DNA of 34,459 nucleotides, from positions 1-34,459 of the forward strand of contig CAMJMQ010000027.1 of the NCBI GenBank assembly GCA_946407065.1, read 5' to 3'. This DNA is from an uncultured Clostridia bacterium (lineage in GTDB: Bacteria > Bacillota > Clostridia > Oscillospirales > Acutalibacteraceae). Below the pieces are notes generated by a model. That model was not told where the DNA came from. It did not search any database and saw nothing but the letters and a program-made list of their open reading frames with translations. The translations under genes were made by a program, and so were the position numbers. This document shows, in pieces, positions 23,774-31,788 of the stretch. How positions within the stretch are numbered: position 1 is the stretch's first letter; each line of letters begins with the position of its first letter.

Positions 23774-24107
23774 AATCGCGAAGCCGCCGACTTGCATAAA
23801 ATGAATCGTTATGTAAAAAACAGGGAAAATCACGGTTTTAACAAATCACACAAAAAAACAGGGTGTTTGGCTTATACATTGGATTTTTCATTGTCAAATC
23901 GCACAATTACAGCAGGGCTTTTTTTGTCTTATCGGAAATTTAACTAAATATTGACCGGAATATTTAGTAAAAAAACAAGTGGAAGTGCACAGAAAAGTAT
24001 GCTATATTATTGGTGTACACTTATCATAAGTGCGTAAAGCAATTTTTCCGTAGTTTTTGCTGCACTTCTTTAGGCGTGCAGATTTGGATAAAAATGGAGG
24101 TTTTTTA
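23774..24107. other. AT-rich gap before the MsmK-type gene
   Basis: This 334-base stretch holds no ORF or repeat that I can identify. Toward its end an extended -10, TGC TATATT at 24000-24008, could be the promoter of the next gene; no good -35 is seen. GGAGG at 24096-24100 is the ribosome binding site of that gene. Confidence 0.45.
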
Positions 24108-25226
24108 ATGGCTAATGTATCACTGAGACACGTTTACAAAATTTATGACGGCGGCGTTACCGCTGTTACCGATTTCAACCTTGAGATCGCTGACAAGGAA
24201 TTCATCATTCTGGTAGGTCCTTCCGGTTGCGGTAAGTCCACCACCCTGCGTATGGTAGCAGGTCTGGAAGATATCTCCAAGGGCGAGCTGTACATCGGCG
24301 ACAAGCTCTGTAACGACGTCGCTCCCAAGGACAGAGATATCGCGATGGTATTCCAGAACTACGCGCTGTATCCCCATATGACCGTATACGATAACATGGC
24401 GTTCGGTCTGAAGCTCCGCAAAATGCCTAAGGAAGAGATCAAGCGTCGCGTAGGCGAGGCTGCCCGTATCCTCGGTATCGAACAGTACCTCGACAGAAAG
24501 CCGAAGGCTCTCTCCGGCGGTCAGAGACAGCGTGTCGCGCTGGGTCGTGCGATCGTCCGTGATCCTAAGGTATTCCTGCTTGACGAGCCGCTGTCCAACC
24601 TGGACGCAAAGCTCCGTGCTAACATGAGAACCGAGATCAACAAGCTGTATCAGAAGCTCGGCACCACCTTTATCTACGTTACCCATGACCAGACAGAGGC
24701 TATGACGATGGGTACCCGTATCGTTGTTATGAAGGATGGCTTCATCCAGCAGGTCGATACACCCCAGCATCTGTATGATCTGCCCTGCAACGAGTTCGTA
24801 GCAGGCTTCATCGGCTCTCCGCAGATGAACTTCCTCGACGCGACCCTCGTCAAAGAAGGCGGCAAGTTCGCCCTCAAGTTCGACGAGTACACCGTCACCC
24901 TGCCCGACAGCAAGAACAAGAACGGCGTTCTCGAGCCCTACGTCGGCAAGGAAGTTCGCTTCGGTATCCGTCCCGAGCATATCCATGACGAGCCCGAGTT
25001 CATCGAGAAGTGCGAAGGCAAGAACGGCGTTATCAACGCGAACGTTGTCGTTACCGAGCTGATGGGCGCAGAGATCTATCTGTATGTCAACATCGGCGGC
25101 ACTCAGGTAACCGCTCGCGTAGAGCCCACCTCCACCGCAAAGCCCGGTGACCAGATCGACGTTGCGTTCGACCTCGAGCGTATCCACATCTTCGATAAGG
25201 ACACAGAGATGACCATCACCAACTGA
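24108..25226 (+). CDS. Carbohydrate ABC importer ATPase (MsmK/UgpC type)
   Basis: A 372-residue ATP-binding subunit. Walker A GPSGCGKST near residue 36, Q-loop VFQNYALYPHMTV, signature LSGGQRQRVALGRAIVR, Walker B VFLLDEPLSNLDAK and H-loop THDQTEAM are all intact. A C-terminal TOBE/MalK-type regulatory region follows (RPEHI, VTELMGAEIYLY). No permease or sugar-binding protein is adjacent, so it is probably a shared ATPase that energises several sugar importers elsewhere, as MsmK does in streptococci. Start at 24108 with GGAGG seven bases upstream; terminator at 25300. Confidence 0.95.
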   Translation: MANVSLRHVYKIYDGGVTAVTDFNLEIADKEFIILVGPSGCGKSTTLRMVAGLEDISKGELYIGDKLCNDVAPKDRDIAMVFQNYALYPHMTVYDNMAFGLKLRKMPKEEIKRRVGEAARILGIEQYLDRKPKALSGGQRQRVALGRAIVRDPKVFLLDEPLSNLDAKLRANMRTEINKLYQKLGTTFIYVTHDQTEAMTMGTRIVVMKDGFIQQVDTPQHLYDLPCNEFVAGFIGSPQMNFLDATLVKEGGKFALKFDEYTVTLPDSKNKNGVLEPYVGKEVRFGIRPEHIHDEPEFIEKCEGKNGVINANVVVTELMGAEIYLYVNIGGTQVTARVEPTSTAKPGDQIDVAFDLERIHIFDKDTEMTITN

Positions 25227-25233
25227 TCGGTTG

Positions 25234-25275
25234 TGGCTCCCTTTTCCAAGGGAGCTGGCGCAAAGCGCCTGAGGG
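25234..25275. repeat. GGCTCCC-type double hairpin
   Basis: GGCTCCCTTTTCCAAGGGAGC followed by TGGCGCAAAGCGCCTGAGGG. The same unit as the outer hairpin of the 6729 element and the 20542 remnant. It begins eight bases after the ABC gene's stop. Confidence 0.75.
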
Positions 25276-25299
25276 TTTTTGAACCAAATAAGTACATTT

Positions 25300-25326
25300 G
25301 CCCGCTGCTTTTGCAGCGGGCTTTTT
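25300..25326 (+). terminator. Terminator after the MsmK-type gene
   Basis: GCCCGCTGC-TTTT-GCAGCGGGC (stem of 9 bp, 25300-25321) then TTTTT. Confidence 0.95.
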
Positions 25327-25401
25327 GTATTACATATGTATGGGTCATCCTTCGGAAAGATCGATTTGCTTTGCGTTTGAGTGACATATATCGGAAAGGC
25401 T

Positions 25402-25440
25402 TTAGGAGGAGCAAGCGCCTCCCCTACAAGAAACGTTGCG
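25402..25440. repeat. Half-unit of the GTAGGG palindrome family
   Basis: AGGAGGAGCAAGCGCCTCCC followed by CTACAAG. It matches the right end of the 12286 element. Part of the repeat island at 25227-26226. Confidence 0.7.
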
Positions 25441-25448
25441 GCGGATTT

Positions 25449-25711
25449 GTAGGGTACGGCATTTATGACGTACCGCGGTAGGGCGTTGGATAACGAACCA
25501 CGTCGGTTGAGGAGAGAAAACGTCACCGTAGGGACGATCATCGATCGTCCGCGTGGCAGTAGATCTGACCACCTTTCTGACGTTCCCGATAGAAGAAACG
25601 CCCGTCATTCTGCGGATGACCAATGGTCATCCCTACGGAAGCAGGTATTTGCTTCGCATTTGAATGGCATCGTGACCAAACGTGCGGTACGTCATAAATG
25701 CCGTACCCTAC
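25449..25711. repeat. 263-base element with perfect 28-base terminal inverted repeats
   Basis: Left end 25449-25476 and right end 25684-25711 are exact reverse complements over 28 bases (starting GTAGGGTACGGCATTTATG). Internally, smaller palindromes of the same kind occur: GTAGGGACGATC-ATC-GATCGTCC at 25527-25548 and GGATGACC-AAT-GGTCATCC at 25614-25632. No gene is inside; ORFs read here are repeat artefacts. Confidence 0.88.
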
Positions 25712-25758
25712 GGAGAAATTGATGCGCTTCGCGGTAGGTGGCGTTTGGTGGAAAGGTT

Positions 25759-25903
25759 GCGGCGGGAGCATTCCTCGGCGGAGACGCCTTTCTCTCAGCG
25801 AGAACGGCAACCCTTTTGTCCGCTTTGCGGACATTTCCCCTAACAGGGGAATCTCCCACTGTCACTTCGTGACGTCTCCCCAACGGGGAGCACCCTGCCC
25901 TAC
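25759..25903 (-). repeat. Composite palindromic repeat (long version), inverted copy
   Basis: Near-identical reverse complement of 11668-11750 at both ends, with about 60 extra bases in the middle that themselves contain hairpins (GTCCG-CTTTG-CGGAC, CCCCT-AACA-GGGG). The two copies are 14 kb apart in opposite orientation. Confidence 0.85.
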
Positions 25904-25911
25904 ACACTACC

Positions 25912-26126
25912 CCGATCATCTAACGATCGGAGTTTTGTTTATTATTCATTTTTCAATTTTCAGTCTTCAGTTTTCAGTTTATCTTGCAAATGAGATATAT
26001 TGGAAAGGTTGCGGTACGTCGCAAGCGTCGTACCCTACGGAAGTATTTCATTTGCATCGCATTTGGATGGGATATATCGGAAGTGTGACGGGAGGAGCAA
26101 GCCCCTCCCCTACGGTAGACGCTCCA
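25912..26126. repeat. Further repeat fragments completing the island
   Basis: CCCGATCATCTAACGATCGGAG with TTTTG at 25910-25937 looks like a terminator hairpin. GCGGTACGTCGCAAGCGTCG...CCCTAC (26010-26037) and GGGAGGAGCAAGCCCCTCCC...CTACGG (26089-26114) are GTAGGG-family half-units. TTCAGTCTTCAGTTTTCAG (about 25958-25980) is a simple repeat. The whole 25227-26564 gap (1338 bases) holds these repeats and then AT-rich leader sequence with a promoter, but no recognisable gene. Confidence 0.7.
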
Positions 26127-26455
26127 TCGTTCGGTAACTCCTCACTCCTCACTCTCACTTCCCAACATCTTGTGGTCAAAAAAACGGTGCGGCACAATTC
26201 TCTTTATTGTTCACAAAAAGTTTAAAAAATTGTAATATCAGCGCTTTATTTCTGCATTATTTTCTGTTATATTGCAAATAAGGAAAAATCCCGCGGCAAA
26301 TCATCGCCCAAAAAAGCGATGTTCAAGCCGTTTTTGTCTGGCGGACATTTCTTTTTCGTCCTTTGAAAAGATTACCGGAGTGAAACCATGATGAAGAAAA
26401 TAACATTTTTTCGTTTTTTCGCACGAAAATCCATCGTCGAATTTTGAAAAAAAGG

Positions 26456-26484
26456 TTGATTTTTCTATTTCCTTTGTGTAAAAT
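26456..26484 (+). promoter_or_regulatory. Promoter for the CdaR-type regulator
   Basis: TTGATT at 26456-26461, 17-base spacer, TAAAAT at 26479-26484. About 80 bases upstream of the gene. Confidence 0.75.
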
Positions 26485-26564
26485 GTATATGAGATAGGTG
26501 GCTTCTTTAGGTAAGTCGCCAAATCGTTCGGTATTTTGACTATTTTTTCTGACGGAGGAGCATT

Positions 26565-27650
26565 ATGTCCAATAGATTATTTCAGGGAGTTATTCATCAG
26601 ATGAAGGACGCGATCGACAGAACGATCGGCGTAGTGGACGAGACTTCGGTAGTCATCGCTTGCTCGGAGCTCGGACGCATCGGCGAGGTGAACGAAAGTA
26701 TCACCTCCGATACCCTCTCGGCGACCGTGCCTTTTGTCATCAACGGTCACACCTTCAAATCCTTCGGTTCTTCGACCAGATCCGAATACGCTGTCTTTGT
26801 ACAGGGCAGCGACGAGATCGCGCAGAAATACGCGCAGCTCTTGGCGGTATCGCTTGCGTCTATCAAGCAGTATTATGATGAAAAATACGACCGCTCCAAT
26901 TTTATCAAAAATGTCATCCTCGACAATATCCTGCCCGGCGACATCTATCTGAAGGCGCGTGAGCTGCGCTTCAACAGTGACGTCAGCCGTGCCGTCATGC
27001 TGATCAAGATCACCTCCAAGACGGATGTCTCCGCCTTTGACGTGGTACAGAATCTCTTCCCCGACAAGACCAAGGATTTTGTCATCAATATCAATGAGAC
27101 CGATATCGCGCTGGTCAAGGAGATCAAGCCCGGTATCTCTACCAAGGATCTGGAGAAGCTCGCCGGCTCCATCGTCGACACCCTCTCCACAGAGTTCTAT
27201 ACCCACTGCGTCGTCGGTATGGGTACCACCGTCACCGGCATCAAGGATCTGGCACATTCCTTTAAGGAAGCACAGGTCGCGCTCGAGGTCGGTAAGGTGT
27301 TCGATACCGAGCGCACGATCGTCAGCTATGATAACCTCGGCATCGCCCGCCTGGTCTATCAGCTGCCCACCACCCTGTGTGAAATGTTCCTCAAAGAGGT
27401 CTTTAAGCGCGGTTCGATCGAGAGCCTGGATCAGGAGACCCTGTTCACCATCCAGAAGTTCTTTGAGAACAACCTGAACGTATCCGAGACCTCTCGCAAG
27501 CTCTTTGTCCACCGTAACACGCTGGTTTATCGTCTGGAAAAGATCAAGAAGCTGACCGGTCTGGATCTCAGAGAGTTTGAGGACGCGATCGTCTTTAAGG
27601 TCGCGCTGATGGTCAAGAAGTACCTGACCTCTAACCCGACAAAATATTGA
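26565..27650 (+). CDS. CdaR/PucR-type helix-turn-helix regulator
   Basis: A 361-residue transcription factor of the CdaR (sugar-diacid regulator)/PucR group. The N-terminal half is a putative sensor region, the middle resembles the GGDEF-like module of the family, and the C-terminus is the PucR-type HTH: FFENNLNVSETSRKLFVHRN, then TLVYRLEKIKKLTG. CGGAGGAG supports the start. Members regulate carbon or nitrogen use, but no metabolic target genes are adjacent; the next genes are ftsE-ftsX. Its ligand is unknown. Confidence 0.9.
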   Translation: MSNRLFQGVIHQMKDAIDRTIGVVDETSVVIACSELGRIGEVNESITSDTLSATVPFVINGHTFKSFGSSTRSEYAVFVQGSDEIAQKYAQLLAVSLASIKQYYDEKYDRSNFIKNVILDNILPGDIYLKARELRFNSDVSRAVMLIKITSKTDVSAFDVVQNLFPDKTKDFVININETDIALVKEIKPGISTKDLEKLAGSIVDTLSTEFYTHCVVGMGTTVTGIKDLAHSFKEAQVALEVGKVFDTERTIVSYDNLGIARLVYQLPTTLCEMFLKEVFKRGSIESLDQETLFTIQKFFENNLNVSETSRKLFVHRNTLVYRLEKIKKLTGLDLREFEDAIVFKVALMVKKYLTSNPTKY

Positions 27651-27662
27651 TCATGATTGTGA

Positions 27663-27702
27663 AGCCCCTGACATATCGTCGGGGCTGTAGCAATCTCAAC
27701 CC
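27663..27702. repeat. Hairpin plus REP-family core after the regulator
   Basis: AGCCCC-T-GAC-ATATC-GTC-GGGGCT (27663-27686) is directly followed by GTAGCAATCTCAACC (27687-27701), the shared right end of the REP-like family. It lies in the 108-base gap before ftsE. Confidence 0.6.
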
Positions 27703-27758
27703 CATCTATCCATATAATCCCAACAAAGACAGTTTTTCTGTCAGCGAAAGGTATTACT

Positions 27759-28445
27759 ATGATAAAGTTTAACAATGTTTCTAAGGTATATGACAGTAAC
27801 GGCGTTCACGCGCTGGACAATGTATCCCTGAACATCGAGAAGGGAGAGTTCGTCTTTATCGTCGGCTCTTCCGGCGCCGGTAAAAGTACCTTCCTCAAAC
27901 TGATCATGCGCGAGGAGATGCCTTCTTCCGGCTCGATCGTCATCAATGATATGCACCTCGAGAAGCTCCCGCGCCGCAAGGTGCCGTATCTTAGACGTAC
28001 GATGGGTATCGTGTTCCAGGATTTCCGTTTGATCTCTAAGATGACGGTTTATGAGAACGTCGCTTTTGCGATGCGCTGCGTCGGCAAGCGAAATGATTCC
28101 ATCAAAAAACGTGTACCTTATATATTGGAACTGGTCGGCCTTGCCGATAAAGCGAACGATCATCCGTCAGAGCTTTCCGGCGGTGAGCAGCAGCGTGTTT
28201 CTTTGGCGCGCGCGCTGGTCAACAACCCCGCTCTGATCATTGCGGATGAGCCTACCGGTAACATCGACCCCGAGATGAGCTACGAGATCATCGAGCTCCT
28301 CTCCGAAATCAACAAGCGCGGCACCACGGTGTTGGTGGTCACCCACGAGCATGAGCTGGTGAAGTCCTTTGGTAAGCGAGTCATAACTATCGACGACGGC
28401 AGAGTTGTATCTGACACCGACGACGACAGATTTGTCGCGATCTGA
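27759..28445 (+). CDS. ftsE: Cell division ATP-binding protein FtsE
   Basis: A 228-residue ABC ATPase. Walker [10 protein letters not shown] near residue 36, Q-loop VFQDFRLI, signature [15 protein letters not shown], Walker [14 protein letters not shown] and H-loop VTHEHEL are intact. FtsE powers the FtsEX complex, which transmits ATP hydrolysis across the membrane to activate peptidoglycan hydrolases during division or elongation. ftsX follows after 33 bases and a coiled-coil M23 peptidase after that. AAAGG lies seven bases upstream of the start. Confidence 0.97.
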   Translation: MIKFNNVSKVYDSNGVHALDNVSLNIEKGEFVFIVGSSGAGKSTFLKLIMREEMPSSGSIVINDMHLEKLPRRKVPYLRRTMGIVFQDFRLISKMTVYENVAFAMRCVGKRNDSIKKRVPYILELVGLADKANDHPSELSGGEQQRVSLARALVNNPALIIADEPTGNIDPEMSYEIIELLSEINKRGTTVLVVTHEHELVKSFGKRVITIDDGRVVSDTDDDRFVAI

Positions 28446-28478
28446 GTTCGGATCAGTACAACGGAAAGGAATGGAAGT

Positions 28479-29378
28479 ATGAGTAGTTTTGGCTATCTGA
28501 TTAAGGAAGGCTTTAAGAATTTAGTTCATAACCGCCTGATGACCCTCGCGTCCATCGGCGTTTTGATATCCTGTCTGGTTCTGACAGGCTCGGCGGTCAT
28601 GCTGACCGTCAATGTTTCCAACATCGTTGACTCTGTCGGCGATACCAATGTCACCAAGGTGTTCCTCGATGACAGCTATACCAAGCTCGAGGCAGTCTAT
28701 AAGGGCAAGGAGCTCAGCCAGGTCGCGAACGTGTCGCAGGTCGAGTTCATCGATAAGGATGAGGCGATCCAGGCGTACCGTGATCAGCTCGGCGACGAGG
28801 TTTTCGCCAACATGTCCGGCGATGACAACCCGCTGCCCTATGCGTACAGCGTCAAGATGGACGATCTGTCCAAATATGACGATACCGTCGCCAGGATCAA
28901 GGAAGTAGACGGCGTAGCGTCGGTATCCTCTCACCGTGAGGTGGCAGAGAAGCTGACCAACCTCTCCTCCTTTATCACGACGATGAGCCTGTGGATCATC
29001 TTAGCACTGGCGATCATCTCACTGTTTATCATCAGTAACACCATCCGTATGACCATGTTCTCGCACCGCTTTGAGATCAGTATCATGAAGAGCGTGGGCG
29101 CGACCAATGCCTTTGTCCGCGTGCCGTTTATCATCGAGGGTGTTGTTATCGGTTTGATCTCGGCGATCATCGCGATCATCCTGCTGTTTGTGCTGTCCGA
29201 CGCGGTCATCAACTCGGTACAGAAGATCCTTGACTTCAAGTATACACGCTTTACCGAGGTCATGTGGCCGATCATCGGCTCCTTTGTCGCGGCAGGCGTG
29301 CTGGTGGGCTCACTGGGCAGTATGGTTTCGATCCGACGCTTCCTGACCCACGAAGGCAACGAGATCTTAGGTTGGTAA
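28479..29378 (+). CDS. ftsX: Cell division protein FtsX
   Basis: A 299-residue permease-like protein. One N-terminal membrane helix (about residues 21-45) precedes an extracellular domain of about 125 residues, then three more helices near residues 170-195, 220-245 and 265-288, the FtsX/MacB topology. MKSVGATNAFVRVPFIIEG is the family signature near the second helix. The extracellular loop should bind the coiled coil of the partner hydrolase, encoded just downstream. Confidence 0.96.
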   Translation: MSSFGYLIKEGFKNLVHNRLMTLASIGVLISCLVLTGSAVMLTVNVSNIVDSVGDTNVTKVFLDDSYTKLEAVYKGKELSQVANVSQVEFIDKDEAIQAYRDQLGDEVFANMSGDDNPLPYAYSVKMDDLSKYDDTVARIKEVDGVASVSSHREVAEKLTNLSSFITTMSLWIILALAIISLFIISNTIRMTMFSHRFEISIMKSVGATNAFVRVPFIIEGVVIGLISAIIAIILLFVLSDAVINSVQKILDFKYTRFTEVMWPIIGSFVAAGVLVGSLGSMVSIRRFLTHEGNEILGW

Positions 29379-29389
29379 ATACATAATGA

Positions 29390-29436
29390 GTCATTGCGAG
29401 AGCTCGACACGCGTGTCAGCTCGCGGCAATCTCAAT
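29390..29436. repeat. REP-like palindrome between ftsX and the M23 gene
   Basis: GTCATTGCGAG, a near-perfect palindrome AGCTCGACACGCGTGTCAGCT, then GGCAATCTCAATC. Sister of 16678-16725. The upstream start of the M23 ORF (29394) falls within this repeat and is unlikely to be real. Confidence 0.85.
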
Positions 29437-29516
29437 CGATGAAAAGAAAACAGAAACATTTTCACCGTTTACCCGCCCGCGGTAACCGGTATGAGAATCC
29501 TGCGGGCAGAAAGGCT

Positions 29517-30806
29517 ATGAGATTGATGAAGAAATTACTTTCAGCATGTTTAGCCCTCATCATGATATTAGGCGGCGCCGTCTCCACTGCAGCGGCGACG
29601 ATCAGCGAACTGGAAGCGCGTCAGGCGGAGCTGGAATCTCAGCAGGCGGAGTATCAGGCAAAGCTGAATAAGTCGAATTCCGCAGTCGCTGAAAAGCAGG
29701 AAGAGGTCGACGCTCTTGTCGGTCAGGTCGAATCCGTGACCGCCGAGATCCAGGTCTGCTACCAGAAGATCTCTATCTATGATAAGAATATCGCCGAGAA
29801 GCAGAAGGCGATCGACGAAGCGAACGCGGAGATCGACAGCAATATGAATACACTCCGTCAGCGCATCAAGACCATTTATATTTCCGGCGACGTCAGCGCG
29901 CTGGAGATCGTCATGGGCGCAAAGGACTTCACCGACTTCCTCGATAAGCTCCAGCTGGTTCAGTATGTCAGCGAACATGACGCTGAACTGATCAACGGCA
30001 TCAAGAAGAAGCTCGAAACGATCTCTGAGGAGAAAAAGGCGCTTGAGGCAGATAAAGCGAAATTAGAGGAAGAGCATACCACGCTGACCACAAAACAGGA
30101 TGAGCTGACAAAGCTGCTCGATGAGAATAAGGAAACGCTCGCGAGCCTGCAGAGTGAGGCGAATGACGCGCAGATGAAGTTGGAGCTCAGCGAAGAGGAG
30201 CTCAGCAAATTGAAACCCGAGATCCAGGAATTAATACGTCAGAGCCAGGCGGCTGCGGCGTCTCAGCAGGCAGCGGCTTCGTCTTCAACCTCTAATGATG
30301 AAGAGAATATCGACTACAGCGATAACGGCAGCGGCGGCTCGTCATATTCTTCCGACGCTCCCAGCCACATTGATTCCGGCGACGGTTGGACATGGCCGAT
30401 CCCGGGCTGCTACACGATAACAGGCGGCTACGGTGAGGGTCGTTCCTATGAGAGCCACGGCGGTACGGACATTGCCGCTTCCATCGGCACCCCGATCTAT
30501 GCGGCGAACTCCGGTACAGTCCTCTATACGTCCAACGATTGCACCCATTCCAGCGCGGGCGTCGGCGGCTGTAACCACGGCGGCGGATACGGTAACCATG
30601 TCTGGATCCAGCATGATAACGGATACCAGACCATCTACGGTCATATGATCAGCACCGCGGTTTCTCCCGGTGAATATGTCTCCAAGGGTCAGTTGATCGG
30701 CTACTCCGGTTCTACCGGCTGGTCGACCGGTCCTCACCTGCACTTTGAGCTGCGTATCAACGGCGTCAGAAGCAATCCGATGGCATTGTTCCCGTCGTTC
30801 GGCTGA
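29517..30806 (+). CDS. Murein hydrolase with coiled coil and M23 (LytM) domain, FtsEX partner
   Basis: A 429-residue secreted peptidoglycan endopeptidase. A signal peptide (MRLMKKLLSACLALIMILGG, cut near AAA) is followed by two long coiled coils, a Ser/Asp-rich linker (about residues 255-285), and an M23 domain. The zinc ligands look intact: SHGGTDIA (His, Asp) and HLHFELRINGV (second His), with YGHMI between. Unlike EnvC, whose LytM domain is degenerate, this one should be catalytic, like CwlO/PcsB-type partners of FtsEX. The coiled coil would dock on FtsX. Start at 29517 or 29526; AAAGG is close to the first. Confidence 0.92.
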   Translation: MRLMKKLLSACLALIMILGGAVSTAAATISELEARQAELESQQAEYQAKLNKSNSAVAEKQEEVDALVGQVESVTAEIQVCYQKISIYDKNIAEKQKAIDEANAEIDSNMNTLRQRIKTIYISGDVSALEIVMGAKDFTDFLDKLQLVQYVSEHDAELINGIKKKLETISEEKKALEADKAKLEEEHTTLTTKQDELTKLLDENKETLASLQSEANDAQMKLELSEEELSKLKPEIQELIRQSQAAAASQQAAASSSTSNDEENIDYSDNGSGGSSYSSDAPSHIDSGDGWTWPIPGCYTITGGYGEGRSYESHGGTDIAASIGTPIYAANSGTVLYTSNDCTHSSAGVGGCNHGGGYGNHVWIQHDNGYQTIYGHMISTAVSPGEYVSKGQLIGYSGSTGWSTGPHLHFELRINGVRSNPMALFPSFG

Positions 30807-30883
30807 TCGGTTCAATCGGATCGCATCTCTATTTTGAGCTGAGAATCGGCGGCGTGAGAAGCAACCCGATGGCATTGTTCTAA
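30803..30883 (+). pseudogene. Duplicated tail of the M23 peptidase
   Basis: Right after the M23 stop, another frame reads LIGSIGSHLYFELRIGGVRS, then NPMALF and stop. This repeats the parent's LIGYSGSTGWSTGPHLHFEL...NGVRSNPMALF with an eight-residue deletion. The catalytic HxH has become HxY. It starts out of frame with the parent and has no start codon or ribosome binding site. A remnant of a tandem duplication or of recombination with a paralogue. Confidence 0.85.
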
Positions 30884-30926
30884 ACAACGATAGGGGATAT
30901 CCCCGACAATGAAATCATACATTTCG

Positions 30927-30960
30927 ATCCCTCCGCATAAGCTAATGCGGAGGGATTTTT
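30927..30960 (+). terminator. Terminator whose 3' arm contains the next gene's ribosome binding site
   Basis: ATCCCTCCGCAT (30927-30938), loop AAGCTA, ATGCGGAGGGAT (30945-30956), then TTTT. A perfect 12-bp stem. GGAGG (30949-30953) in the 3' arm lies seven bases before the ATG at 30961. Confidence 0.92.
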
Positions 30961-31788
30961 ATGATGACTGCACTCAAGATCGAAGAACATAAAAAGGGAT
31001 TTTTGCGCTATCTGCGGCGCAACAGGATCCGCGTGGAGCACCGTTACTGCGACGCGGCGACGCTCAAGTGCGTGACCTATGAGCATTACCGCGGCAAGGT
31101 CAACTGGACGTCCATCGACCGCTTTGTCAAGGCACAGCGCAACCGCGTTTTATGCGCACCCGATATGGAGATCGCGACGAACAGCGGGTACAAGCGTTTT
31201 ATATCGTCCGAGCTGAGCCGCAGGATGTGCGAGAACGCCGCGCTGTATCTGCTCCGATCTGTCGCGACGCTGAAAATGAAGGTTGTCCTTGTGGATGAGG
31301 ACGGTGATCGCGCGGGACTGTGCGAGTATCTTTCGCAGTACTGCGACCCCATCTATGTGCTGAGCAAGGAAACGGATATCTATGCGGCACAGGCAGAGTC
31401 TTTGCTCAACGAAAAGGGCGCGGCTCTGCGGCTCTGCGGTGACAAAAGCTGTCTGCATGACGCCGATCTGATCATCGCGCCCGGACGCTTGGAGGAAGCG
31501 TTGCCCTGTCCGTCCGACGCGCTGATCCTGACGGGGGAGGCTCCCGCGGTACCGCAAAACGCCGTGACGATATATGAGTATTTCTTCGATCTGCCGTCAA
31601 AGTTCCGCGAGATCTGTCCCGACTTCCTCGATGAGATGTATTTTGCGTCGGCATTATACGCGATGGCGGGCGCGCGGGAGCTGGGCAGCGAGGTCTTTAC
31701 CCGATGCGGCGACGGAACAACGATCCATACCCGCGGCAGCCTTGTCGGAGCGCTCAAAAATCGCCTGTTATCCCGCATAAATTCTTGA
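30961..31788 (+). CDS. Conserved-looking protein with a Rossmann-like middle, function unknown
   Basis: A 275-residue soluble protein I cannot assign. The N-terminus is basic (KKGFLRYLRRNRIRVEHRY). The centre has a beta-strand/loop pattern reminiscent of nucleotide-binding folds (KMKVVLVDEDGDRAGLCEYL around residue 102, and DADLIIAPGR around 177), but no true glycine-rich motif. Seven or more cysteines are scattered. Start at the ATG pair 30961/30964, since GGAGG (in the terminator arm) is correctly spaced. It precedes greA, whose -35 box overlaps its stop codon. Confidence 0.75.
   Translation: MMTALKIEEHKKGFLRYLRRNRIRVEHRYCDAATLKCVTYEHYRGKVNWTSIDRFVKAQRNRVLCAPDMEIATNSGYKRFISSELSRRMCENAALYLLRSVATLKMKVVLVDEDGDRAGLCEYLSQYCDPIYVLSKETDIYAAQAESLLNEKGAALRLCGDKSCLHDADLIIAPGRLEEALPCPSDALILTGEAPAVPQNAVTIYEYFFDLPSKFREICPDFLDEMYFASALYAMAGARELGSEVFTRCGDGTTIHTRGSLVGALKNRLLSRINS

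Noticed and set aside
24120..25541. 473-codon minus-strand frame over the ABC ATPase
   Set aside because: Opposite-strand shadow of the well-defined ATPase gene, extending into repeat sequence.
25465..26225. Several ORFs in the repeat island
   Set aside because: They read through palindromic repeats, and their translations consist of repeat-derived sequence without ribosome binding sites.
29394..29516. Extended N-terminus of the M23 peptidase
   Set aside because: The first 14 codons are REP-like repeat; the signal peptide only begins at 29517 or 29526.
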